DNA of 64,000 nt from Daucus carota subsp. sativus (taxonomy: Eukaryota; Streptophyta; Magnoliopsida; Apiales; Apiaceae). Within the stretch, counting starts at the first letter, position 1. Each line of letters starts with the position of its first letter. A program made the position numbers and the translations under genes. The notes under the pieces were generated by a model that was not told the origin of the DNA, searched no databases, and saw only the letters and a list, made by a program, of their open reading frames with translations. The stretch lies in NCBI RefSeq assembly GCF_001625215.2, contig NC_030381.2:43894689-43958688 (forward strand). The letters run 5' to 3'. Below, in pieces: positions 47,828 to 58,155 of this stretch.

Positions 47828-49029
47828 ATAGCTGTTTAGATGAGTTTAAAATAGATTTTTTTTTAAAATAAAAATGTGGAATAAAATTTAAAACAATTTG
47901 AAATTTATAAATGATTGAAGTGTTTGAAAAATAGATAGAGGTCATGAAACAAAAGTTGGGATTTTCATTTATAAGTACTTCTCAACTTATTACACAAAAC
48001 GTAAGAATACGTGTTTTTAACTTATAATCCAGAAGTCGGGCTTAAAAGCCTCTGCCATTAGAGGGCAGGCCCTCGGGTAAGGCGACCAAGGCGAATGCCT
48101 TGGCACCACTGCCCCAAAAAAATCTATACATATATATATAGTATATACTGATAAACTTATGCATTTATTTATATATATATATATATTTGAATTGACTGTG
48201 TTAATTTTAAAACAATATTTTTGATTATGTCATTGTGTATTGATTTAAATGTATGTAATTTATTTTTTTTACGACCTTGGCTCATTCTCAATATTAGTCT
48301 AGGGCATCCAAATATCCAAATTTCCGGGCCGTCCCTATCCGCGAAACACCACCGAAGTTTTGACCGGCAGACGGCACCCGAGTCTTTATGATTAGGCCAC
48401 AAATATGAGACAAATTAAGGCTGTGATCACAATAAATTTGGATTCAATTAAAGGAATTGTTTAATATTTTCGATAAAGTTACTGTGGTTCTTTTTAAGTT
48501 TTAAGCAGAATCAACGTCAAAAGAAAAAAAGCAAGATATTATAATTAATAATTTATAAGTTTGTATGGTGTGTACTTAGGGTGGTGGTTGTAAGTATAAA
48601 CTAATAAAAATTTAGAGAAATTTTAAAATTTATATTTATTGTGTACTCATAGGCATATTATAGAAAAATTGATAATATATATATTGTTAAGAAGAAAATT
48701 GTGAACAAACGAGTATTGTTATATACGTCCCTAAGGCCGCTTATTGAGATAAAATTTAAAATAATGATTTATGTCTAAGTGCGCAGTTTAAGTTGTTTAT
48801 TTCGATAATCTTATTTTATGAGTTATTAAAAAATTGATTTTTATCAAAAAAAAGAGTTGAAATAAGTGTTTAAAAGTTTGTTTAAGGTTTTTTAACTTAT
48901 TTTTAATTTATTATTATTATTTTTTTGGTCAGAACTTATTTTTAATTTTAAGTGAGCTTCTAACCTATTAAATTAATATTTAATTTATCAAACAAGCAAC
49001 TACTTTTTAATATAAAATCAAAAATGGCT
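47828..49029. other. Intergenic DNA with a degenerate repeat
   Basis: 48058-48350 starts AGGGCAGGCCCTCGGGTAAG and ends near GGGCCGTCCCT, a layout common in decayed plant hAT-like repeats; no target duplication found. Rest AT-rich, no gene. Confidence 0.4.
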
Positions 49030-49500
49030 TTAAGCAGGAAGACAAGTTCCTCTGGAGCAAACAGTTTCAGCTGGTAACCCCGGCAGATTTGTTGGAAAAC
49101 AAATAACATTGGCATTATGTGACCAATTGCCGAAGCAGTAAGCAGAGAGCATCCGGCCTGATTTAACTTCTTTGTAATTGCTGTGTGCTAAAATAATACT
49201 TATAAGCATGATTCTGCAGACATGCACATCCTTTTAACTTCCAGTTTAGACGAATAAGTAGCTAGTTGGTCAAAAATCAAAATCTCGCTATCTCCCTTTC
49301 GAATAGACGACTCGATAACAAAAAATAAGACAGCGAAAAAGATACTTACAATGTGTCGAAGATTAATTTGAACCACATCGCAGTCTGTACAATGTACTTC
49401 ACCAAGAGGACAACAAAGAAGAGCAAAAAGATAAGTCAAAAATGCGTCCTCGTAGTTGATATATATAATTCGAGTCCTCTGCTGTCGATCAGGATCAAAC
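49030..49500 (-). other. Possible two-exon gene remnant, cysteine-rich
   Basis: Minus strand: after a good acceptor (TGTGATTTGCCTTAG) the frame 49500 to about 49352 reads DPDRQQRTRIIYINYEDAFL and CCPLGEVHCTDCDVVQINLR, then a consensus donor GTAAGT. An acceptor (ATTATTTTAG) near 49182 leads into HSNYKEVKSGRMLSAYCF and FPTNLPGLPAETVC, ending at a stop at 49030. Both pieces look protein-like and the splice sites agree in position, but I do not recognise the family and see no upstream exon. It may be the 3' end of a relocated gene. It lies head-to-head against the gene starting at 49515. Confidence 0.35.
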
Positions 49501-49514
49501 TAAGGCAAATCACA

Positions 49515-50012
49515 ATGCCGAAAACGAAGTCTAAGGATGTTGCAGCAGAAACTGTTTCGACGGATTCCCTCTCGTTTGCTGGCCTTATATGCATAGAAGA
49601 AAGGTCTTATGAGTCTCCGAAAGTCCATGCCTCTCCTGCTAAGAATAGTGCGAGAGGAAAAGGAGATCCTGATTTCGAGTTCAATTCGGTGATTGATAAA
49701 TCTGTAGAAAATGCTTCAAACAACAAATCCTTGGCTGATGTTCTGTTTTCCAATGGTCATCTCGTACCACAAGCAAACCAGTCGCAAACTAATTCGAAAA
49801 ACTCATCAAGGCCATCTCGTAGCAGTAAGAAAATAGGAGGAGGCAATAAGGTCGGTGAAACTGAAACTGCGAAAAAAACAGACACCAACAGAGGAAATAA
49901 GAATCACACAACAGGAAGCCGGTGGTTTGGTCAGATAATTGCTATGCCCTGCAGGGACTGTCGGGCCGTCCAACCGTCCCCGTCAATGAAAGAACAATCA
50001 ATTCGACAGTGA
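49515..50012 (+). CDS. Small plant-specific protein with FEF and FSNGHLVP motifs
   Basis: A 165-aa single-exon frame. The product is Ser/Lys/Asn-rich and probably disordered, with SFAGLICIEERS near the N-terminus, DPDFEFNSV in the middle and ADVLFSNGHLVPQA about 30 residues later. This order (DFEF, then ADxLFxNGxLxP) recurs in a plant family of unnamed proteins and in membrane-associated kinase regulators, from memory; no biochemical role is assigned. I chose the ATG at 49515 (MPKTKSKDVAAE) because the in-frame extension upstream to 49353 is low in family resemblance and overlaps the antisense exon-like sequence. The C-terminal half has a Lys/Arg/Ser tract and a TGSRWFG end. Expression and family need a search to confirm. 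Confidence 0.55.
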   Translation: MPKTKSKDVAAETVSTDSLSFAGLICIEERSYESPKVHASPAKNSARGKGDPDFEFNSVIDKSVENASNNKSLADVLFSNGHLVPQANQSQTNSKNSSRPSRSSKKIGGGNKVGETETAKKTDTNRGNKNHTTGSRWFGQIIAMPCRDCRAVQPSPSMKEQSIRQ

Positions 50013-51474
50013 AATATGCGGCCAGAATGAGGCCATTTTACTTCACTTAATTAGTACTGCACTAAGTTTATTTTTCATCCTGCATGAACAATTTTTTAAC
50101 TTGAATTTTCTCAAGGATTTAACTACGCTGCTGTAGTGTCTTTAGCTTCGGTTTCCATCTAAGATATCTTTACCAATCAACTGTTATATACTATTCTGCT
50201 ATGCATTTGATATTTCTGCAGATTATGCATTTCCGCAGAACGTTCCAACATTCCAATCTAATACAGTAACATTTTTGAATTGAATTCATGCATCTCCACC
50301 TTAGAGCTTTAACTATCCCAAGTTCAGATATCTATTGCCAGAGCAGACAGAAACTACCTTTCGTACATATGGCATGAAAATTGATGAATTCTCTCTTTTC
50401 ATAGCAAGACACTCTTTACTCAAAGTATGCCGAAGAAAAAGAACATTTATGTTAATTAATATTTGGTTAGAGTGAATGAATTCGGGAGGAGTGAAAATAA
50501 ATTCGAACTGGTTTATTTTACGGGTAGAATTATTATAAAAGTATTTCAATATACTCGAAGGAGGTATGAGGATCCATACCACATGCAGATAATATAGAGA
50601 AATATGTGATATTTTTAGTATTTTGATTATATTATAGTTACATGATTATATTATAATTAAAATTTTTTATTATTAGTAATATCATAACAACTATAGTCTT
50701 AAATGGAGAATTCAGTTCGGTTTATAACAATTAATATTATTATTAATTGTATCAACAAATTATGATCTTCTGTGGGTATTGTGGTGGCTAGTGGGTTTGT
50801 GTAATTTGGTTGAGCTTATTAGCTATCCATTTCATTTTATGAATTCAAGGAGGGGAATTATAACACCACCATTCACATCGAGAAAAGAAGAGGGGAGACT
50901 ATTACACTAACAAATCATGAATTTTTTTCATATTGTGTATTACCCAAATTATTACATTTGAATCAATATATTCCGCTTTATCATAATTTTTCGGTCTATG
51001 TATTCCGAAACAACAACCGTTTTTTTTCTTCTAAATGAAACCATTTGTCAGAAACGTGATCAATCACAATTGCGTGTACTTTTCAAATCAAGTTGTAGTA
51101 GATCCTTTCATGTTATGAATATTGTAGCCAACAACGGATCATCATCTACGATCTCACTCTCAACTTTATCAATCCGCTTCTCGCGCTCCTCAATCTCGTC
51201 GTCAAAAGAGGAAACGTATGCATCTTTCGTTCATTTATTTTCCACTTGAATGAATTTCTTTTTGTTTGATTAAATTATGATTAATTGCTGTTGATTATAG
51301 TGATTTGTTTGATTTTAATTAAACTTTTGTTTGATTTGTGCCTTTCTGAGTAATCGGTTGATAATCTGAGTTTATGGTTTTGCGGTCGTGTGCGAGAAAG
51401 ATAGCGTAGCAGTGATGGCGGTGGCTGAGGGTTGCGACGACGGCACTTCTAGGGAACAGCCTTCAGAAAGGAAA
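50013..51474. other. Intergenic DNA
   Basis: 50013-50300 is a likely 3' UTR of the gene at 49515. A Ser-rich open frame at 50998-51249 has no family resemblance. Nothing else is recognised. Confidence 0.35.
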
Positions 51475-51661
51475 GCGTTAATTGTGCCTTAATTGGCGTT
51501 ATTTGTGCTTCATAATTGAAGGCGTTATTTGGGCCTCATAATTGAGGGCGTAAACCGTGCCTCATAATTGAGGATGTTAATTGTGCCTTATTTAAAAGGC
51601 TTTAATGTGTCGTAATTAAGGACGTTAATATCTTATTAATTGTGCTTTAATTAAGAGTTTA
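51475..51661. repeat. Minisatellite with about 26-bp units
   Basis: Six to seven degenerate units of the form GCGTTATTTGTGCCTCATAA then TTGAGG, at 51475, 51496, 51522, 51548, 51574 and on, drifting in the last copies. Confidence 0.8.
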
Positions 51662-52442
51662 ATTGTCTCAATTATAAGTTATCATAATCGTGTAAATATT
51701 TTGATGAGCACCTGCATATACACGTGATTTTATTAATAATTAATTATTTGATATATTTTTTATTTTTATAATTTATGTAATCTAATATATATAGTCTTAT
51801 ATTTTTCTTGTTTCCTTTGTTTTATTTTCAGGATTCTTGGAAGAAGACCGGTTTTTCTTTTCAGACATTAAAATTTTATTGTCTAAATTGCCCCGATCAT
51901 CTCGCATGTCCGACTGTTAGATAATAAGCTTTCTTCAATAAAAGAATTATCACGATGAATTGCCTATTCATATTTGTGAGAGTTATTCTCATTTTCAAAA
52001 AAAAAATCAATATATTCTGTTTTTTTAAAGTTTGGGTTAAAAATTTGACTTGGTTCTTGAAAAACCCTCTAAATACCCGGGTTGTCACAACTATATTGTT
52101 AAATAAAATTTTTGTTCACTTTAAAAGAAAAGTCATTTAAATAAAATTTTTGTTCACTTTACAAGAAAAGTCATTTAAATATATTTGAAAATAAATTATT
52201 TATTCTTTTTGTAAAACAAATTGTATAATATTTTGTAAATATAATTGGATGTATTTTAATATAAAATTAAACTAGTTTAATCATTTAAAAATAAAAAACG
52301 GAACGGAAGGAAAAGTGAATACTCATGTATTTGGAAAAAGGATATTTATAAAAATTAAATAAAATATACAGGAAAATCGTTTTGTTTCGTCAAACAGAAT
52401 TTATATTCCAAGGAATCGTCGAATCGCCTACGTAACCCTTAT
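51662..52442. other. AT-rich intergenic DNA
   Basis: A short tandem word (AAATAAAATTTTTGTTCACTTT) occurs twice near 52102 and 52139. No gene. Confidence 0.4.
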
Positions 52443-52492
52443 AAACCCTAGACCCAACTTCAACTCTCAATTGAGTCTCCAAAACCCTAGAA
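52443..52492 (+). promoter_or_regulatory. Pair of telo-boxes upstream of the gene at 52519
   Basis: AAACCCTAG at 52443-52451 and AAAACCCTAG near 52481-52490, within 80 bp of the start codon. Telo-boxes are enriched in promoters of plant ribosome-biogenesis and translation genes. Confidence 0.6.
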
Positions 52493-52518
52493 AATTCAAT
52501 TGCTCATTCAAGATCACG

Positions 52519-52953
52519 ATGAAGTCAGTATCAGCACACGTTGTATCCTCAAAGCCAGTCTCTTTAGCCACAGCTTCGAGAATCCTCTCCAATTTCGTCT
52601 CTATGGAGAACGGAGCTTCTCACGCCGTCTCCGTCTATCTCCGCCGCGCTGCCACCTCTTTCGCCGAATTGAATCAGTTCCACAAGGACCTCAAATCATC
52701 CTCCTCTTCTAAGTCCCTCAAAAAACACTCTCAAATCATCGCATTTGATTTCGGACAGGACGAGACGGAGATTAAGGGGGAGGGGGATAAAGTGGAGGAG
52801 ATCGAGGGAAATGCTGGAATTCTGGTGGAAAAGAGTGAGGTCACGAAGAAGAAGAAACGGAAAGGCGAGGAGATTGAGGGCGATTTTTCGGGGGAGTCTG
52901 CGGAGCAGAGTGGATTGAGTAAGAAGAAGAGGAGGAAGACGGAAGGCGATTGA
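52519..52953 (+). CDS. Small Lys-rich plant protein, probably nuclear or nucleolar
   Basis: A 144-aa single-exon frame. The N-terminal half is structured-looking: MKSVSAHVVSSKPVSLATAS, RILSNFVSMENGASHAVSVY, LRRAATSFAELNQFHKDL; this pattern is conserved among plant hypothetical proteins as far as I recall. The C-terminal half is disordered with alternating acidic runs and basic clusters (KKKKRKGEE, KKKRRKTEGD) that look like nuclear or nucleolar localisation signals. Two telo-boxes lie just upstream, in keeping with a growth or ribosome-related role, which is inference only. I chose the ATG at 52519 over one at 52471 because the downstream start gives the conserved MKSV beginning. No named function is known to me. 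Confidence 0.72.
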   Translation: MKSVSAHVVSSKPVSLATASRILSNFVSMENGASHAVSVYLRRAATSFAELNQFHKDLKSSSSSKSLKKHSQIIAFDFGQDETEIKGEGDKVEEIEGNAGILVEKSEVTKKKKRKGEEIEGDFSGESAEQSGLSKKKRRKTEGD

Positions 52954-54224
52954 TAAGTGCGGTGATTATTGTGTTTTTATATACTGTTGTTATTTTAATT
53001 AATTGTGTTCTCCGATAGAAGTTGCTGGGATAGTGGGGCAATGTTGAGGACTATACTGTTATATTGAGTGCGCGAGGGAGCTCAGGGAGGAAAGATAATG
53101 AGAATTTTGATGTTAGTTATGCACTCAGTCTCTGATTGTGATACTGTATGGACTAGCTCTCTTATGAATACTGATTTTGTTTTGATTGAGTAACTGGTTT
53201 GTGTTGTTACTGTTTCTGTTCAGTTGTGATTTAAACTTTAAATTGCAATGTAATATAGTACAGAACAGTCCGCATGAAGAAGACTGAAAATTACAATAAA
53301 AATTAATTCTCAACAGCCTGCATGGTGCATACCTTCATTGGTAGTCAGGTTCCATTAGTCCATAAACCTACTGTCTGATTGCAGACGTCACAGATGATCA
53401 GAAAGTAAAATTTCGAGTGGAGAAGAAACGAGAATTTTTGTAGCTTGAGAACTGCCATTATGCTAATTAATATGCGTGTTACGTGTTGCATTACATTTTA
53501 AGCCAGATTACACGCTGTTATAAACACTTGTGATAGCTTCAGTAATAATAATTCCATAATGGTTTATGCAGGATGCACACTATTCTAAATATGTAAAAAT
53601 GAACCCCATTGTTCCACAGACATATGGCTGTCATATACCTCTCATCTCTGACAAGGTACTGATCTACATTCCAATTTTTAATAAATGTTTTTTTAACTAA
53701 AAAAATTTACATTCGTGGCAAAAAAAAAAAAAAAAAATTTACATTTGTCCAACTAAATAATTATACACACACACACAGAAGTTTAGTTGAAGGGGATTTC
53801 TTTTCCTTTCTAAATAAAAATTTATAAAGAACTGTAACTTAGCTCCTCCAGAGGATCCTTGAAATTGAAAAATAGTGGTCTTGTAATCTTTATTATATAG
53901 TTGCCAACCATTAAAATAAGGGGCGGCGATTAAAATTGGATTTCATTACTCTTTGAAGATGAAGGTGGTTTGCATCAAAACTAGCTTCTCCATCCTTTCC
54001 TTGTATTCAGTAATTTGAGTATCTGAGATTAGCCTTTTTAGCTTTCTTATTGTTTACCCTTTCTTTTGTTCCCCTAAAGATAAAGATATTTAAAGCTGTA
54101 AACCAAACCAAGTTTTTTGCAACCTGGTTCAGTCTGCATCTGTCATTTTCTCAATGACCCAGGGCTTGAACAAGCGAAATTGTTTTTTGTTTATAACTTT
54201 ATATACAATTTCAAATTTATATTT
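52954..54224. other. Intergenic DNA
   Basis: Includes the 3' UTR of the preceding gene and an A-run near 53722-53737. No gene or complete element is recognised. Confidence 0.4.
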
Positions 54225-54300
54225 TTTTTATGTGAGCTGATCTCAATTGTTGATATCCTTTCGCTTATGTGAGCTGATCTCAGTTGTTATTATGTGAGCT
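54225..54300. repeat. Short tandem repeat
   Basis: TATGTGAGCTGATCTCA occurs twice (about 54230 and 54264) and TATGTGAGCTT a third time, directly before the Copia fragment. Confidence 0.65.
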
Positions 54301-54907
54301 TCCTTGGCTACATAACAGTTTCAAAGTTTTTGGCATATCTAAACTCATTCTTGTTACTCTCATTTTGAAAACTGAAAACAAATCTGCCAGTCATATTGCG
54401 TCAAATTCAGTTTTTCATAAGAGGACCAAACATATAGAGTTAGATTGTCACCTGGTTGTAAAAAAGTTACAGCTTGGGATGATTGCTCACATATCTAAAT
54501 ACATCTTTACTGCTCCGCAAGCAGCTGATATGCTCATTAAGGCTCTCTCTGCTGCTTAAATTTTCAGCTCCAAGTTAGAATCCTTTCTAACTTGAGGGGG
54601 ATGTCACAAATATAGATGATAAGAAGAAAACTGACAGGCATGTCAGAGTTTATAGTCATCAGAGTCTACAGTCCTCAGAATTTATAGTCATCAGAGTTTA
54701 CAACGCATCAGAATTCGTACTCCGGCGGGTACTGCCAAGGTCTTTAGGTGGCAGCTCCTGCATTCAGTAACAAGCTGAAGCACTAGTTTGTTACAGATAT
54801 TGATATAGAAATTTTTTATGTAATTACTTCTGGAGTAAACTAGAACTTCCATTGATCTGTATATACACAAACACTCTGTAATGAAATTCATATATCGTAA
54901 TGATACA
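54290..54907 (+). mobile_element. Copia retrotransposon 3' fragment: RNase H end plus LTR
   Basis: 54290-54559 encodes the C-terminal end of a Ty1/Copia polyprotein: ELPWLHNSFKVFG, ENKSASHIASNSVFHKRTKH, IELDCHLVVKKLQLG and AADMLIKALSAA before the stop. A polypurine tract TTGAGGGGGA abuts TGTCACAA at 54602, the probable start of the right LTR, which could end at TACA (54907). Inside the LTR, 54644-54716 has five copies of a 16-bp unit (CAGAGTTTATAGTCAT). The gag, integrase, most of RT and the left LTR are missing. Confidence 0.8.
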
Positions 54908-55257
54908 GAGGTATATGGAGTTTAAGTACGGTGAGCACTCCCCACTCAAATTTTGAATATGTACTGCCTACACATGTTTGAACTGATGGCTGGCAGCTCA
55001 AAGCCTGGAATGATTACACTTTTAGCACCATGATCCCTTTTTGTGCATAATAAATTTTCATTTTCATCTTTACAGCATGTTTGGTATCTAAGTATTAACA
55101 TTCATATACATTTTGGCAACAGAAACATAGATGTTTTAGGGTAATTTGATGCCTGAATCTGCCCGAAAACAAATTGCTATCCTAGCCAAAACATAGAAGA
55201 AAAGATGCTGAATATTATAACGAGATGTGCTGAATAGGTTTGTTGGCACCTGAATTT

Positions 55258-55840
55258 AGGGTTAAAAATGGGGCGGGTTCGGGGCGGGACTTCATTTCTC
55301 AGCCCCGCCCCATATATATTTTTCATGCCCTCTCCCCGCCCCATTCCTCGCGGGGATTTATTTTTAATCCCCATCCCCGTCCCACCGGGGATTTAATATA
55401 ATTTCGCCCCGCCTCGCCCCGCTGTTATAATATTACACTAAATTTAGTAATTTTTTCTTCAGAATCTAATAAAAATATACGAGACATGTATATTAAAAGC
55501 AAAAAACTAAATATAATAGAAATCAAAGAGACATGTTATACATTGTAAAATTATAGTTTTATATATTATAAAATAATAATATTAAATATATTAAATATAT
55601 TATAGTAAATATAATAAATATATTATATTAAATATATTTATTTATTTATATTAAATATATGCGGGGCGGGGCGGAGAATCCTCGCGGGGATTCAACAAAT
55701 ACCATACTTGCCCCATATTTTGGCGGGGCGGGAAATCATTCCCCGTCACTACCCCATTCCCCATATTAGCGGGGCGGATCTGCCCCATTCGGGGCGGGTT
55801 GGGGCGGGTTCCCCATTTTCCCCACCCCATTTTTAACCCT
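55258..55840. mobile_element. GC-ended foldback element with about 10-bp target duplication
   Basis: 583 bp with inverted ends AGGGTTAAAAATGGGGCGGG and CCCCATTTTTAACCCT-type sequence, arms rich in GGGGCGGG words and a very AT-rich centre (55430-55660). Flanks ACCTGAATTT (55248-55257) and ACCTGAAATA (55841-55850) agree in 8 of 10 bases. Noncoding. Confidence 0.75.
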
Positions 55841-55850
55841 ACCTGAAATA

Positions 55851-56362
55851 TTTTTATATAAACGAAATTTGACTCCCTGACATCACCATAGCAACCGAAT
55901 TTGCAACCAACTATTTATAAATTAATACCATTTACTAACACCCTGTAATTTAGGTAAAGTAAGAAATCTGAAAAATTACAAAAAAGGTAAACTAAAACAA
56001 AGGTACCGTTACCATTATACTACTACCCCCAATCTTTAGACCTACCAATTATGAAACACATAAAGGAAGTAATATATACTTTTTTAAGAGGCAGGAAAGC
56101 ACTGTACATATGAATATATTATCATTTATGACTGATCTTCAAGAAATAAATAAATCAATAAATTCCAACAAATTTATCTCTTAAATAATCTTAAATAATG
56201 GTATATAATATAGTACATAGGGCGGATGGGGTATGAACTTACAGAAAGGATGGGGTAGCACGATCATGTCACTAAGTTATTATAGTACATTAGTACCTAA
56301 TAAAATGGCATTTTCCAGCTACAAGCCACCAACCGACCCCATATCATTCCTACTGAGATTTT
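55851..56362. other. AT-rich intergenic DNA
   Basis: Nothing recognised between two repeat elements. Confidence 0.4.
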
Positions 56363-56566
56363 GGGCCTGTTTGGCCAAGAGAAGCAGAAGCCACCCGTTT
56401 GTGCAAAGAAGTAGAAGCACTTTTAAGAAGCTGAGAATGCTAGCTTCTCTCTCACAGCTTCTGCTTCTTTTCCAAACACTTTATTAACTTATTTACTTCT
56501 CACTTCTACTCCACTTCTTTACTATAAACAAGAAGTCACTTCTTTTAAGTTAACCCAAACGACCCC
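56363..56566. mobile_element. Short MITE (GGGCCTGTTTGG...AAACGACCCC), copy 2
   Basis: About 204 bp, similar to 47605-47827 over most of its length. Left GGGCCTGTTTGGCC and right AACCCAAACGACCCC are imperfect inverted ends. No clear target duplication. Confidence 0.7.
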
Positions 56567-57089
56567 TTTATGTCTGTAAATAAGATACACGTACATACTA
56601 TACATTTGATATTCCATACTTTGTCAGACCCGTCACCCCAGTACCCTGAAAAATATATCCACCTATGATAACGCCAAAACTATTTCAATAAAGGAAAAAA
56701 AAAGTCAATTTGATAAAAAAAAATTATTAATAAATTTATTTGCATCATAGTTTATCTCATATTAATTTGATTCCAATCCATCCGATAAATATATTATTCC
56801 AATATATTTTGAGAATTTAGTTATAAAATTCGGAAATCAAAACTAATCGGTTGATTTACCGATTCAGGATTTATCGGAGATTTTTTTAATATTTGAATTT
56901 TTTTAGTAAAATGAAAATATAATTAATAAATAATGAAACTAATATTTAAATATTAATTGATATTTAATTTGAAATTTTAGAAAACTAATAAAAATTATAA
57001 ACCGACAACGGTATTCATTATTTTGAATATACACAACAAATTACTTATAAATTTTAGTCCACACAGCTTTACTACCTAAAACAACATGT

Positions 57090-57467
57090 ATAAACGTGTC
57101 GTGTACTTTCGTGTTTCATGTATCTGGTGGGTATACACGAACACGACACGAATTCAATTCGTGTACACGATTGTAAACACGAACAGGACACGATTTAGAA
57201 ACAGGTAAAAACGACACGAACTGTAGTACACGAATTTTTTCATGTACACGAAAACGACACGATACGAAATACTACATGAAAACACGAAAACACGAAATAT
57301 ACACGAAAAAATACACGAAACTGGTAACGAATTAGTACACGAAATATTAATATTTTACAAATATTGTCCAAATTCAGGCTTAAACATAAGCAAAGTTACA
57401 TAAAATAAAGGATAATAAGGAAACTTTGAATTTGTCCGCGACCAACTCTTAATCTGAAGGGTAAATA

Positions 57468-57558
<91 letters not shown>

Positions 57559-57735
57559 TTATTTCGTGTACCTCGTGTCGTGTCGTGTACCCGATGGGTA
57601 AACACAAAACCGACACGACTTCTCAGTCGTGTATTTCGTGTCGTGTACCTTTTCGTGTCGTGTACTCAAAATGCAAACACAAACACTAAATTTTCGTGTC
57701 GTTTTCGTGTCGTGTGAAAATTTGCCGGGTCTAAT
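57090..57735. repeat. Element packed with ACACGA/TCGTGT subterminal repeats
   Basis: The left part (57095-57350) carries many ACACGA words and the right part (57563-57718) many TCGTGT words, so the halves are in inverted relation, with an AT-rich core. Such clustering is typical of transposase-binding subterminal repeats in hAT or CACTA non-autonomous elements. Exact ends and target duplication are not clear. Confidence 0.55.
57466..57556. repeat. (TA)n microsatellite
   Basis: About 85 bp of nearly pure TA inside the ACACGA element. Confidence 0.95.
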
Positions 57736-58155
57736 TACCTCCGTTCCCGGTTATACGTAGGACACCGCACACTTATTTAATGGTCTTTCTATAATTTATT
57801 TTTATTTTTTCCGAATAAAAATTTAAATTTTGAATTCTTTTTTGAAAACAGAAAATTTAAAAAATAGAATTATTTTTGTAAAGACAATAAAATAAGTATA
57901 TAGGATTAAATGAGATTGATAGAGTAGTATTTTGATTTTGAGTTATAAATAAATAAATAAAATTCTGAATATTTAATAGTAATTTAATACTTTAGTAAAT
58001 AAAAAAGAGTTAATAGAGATGACCTTACAGTTGACCGGCAATCACGGCGTCCCTACAACACTCCCACTTTCTCTCTCTAGAAATTTGATATGATTTATGG
58101 CGGTCCTCTTCTAGAGAGAGAAATTAATATCACATTCTTCACTGCCAGCGCCAAT

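Noticed and set aside
50998..51249. Ser-rich frame of 83 codons
   Set aside because: No family resemblance, no supporting promoter or splice sites.
51475..51661. CRISPR-like array
   Set aside because: Units are directly adjacent and degenerate, with no spacers; this is a eukaryotic minisatellite.
58090..58155. Upstream ATG in frame with the RLP4 signal peptide
   Set aside because: It would put polar residues ahead of the hydrophobic signal; the ATG at 58156 gives a standard signal peptide.
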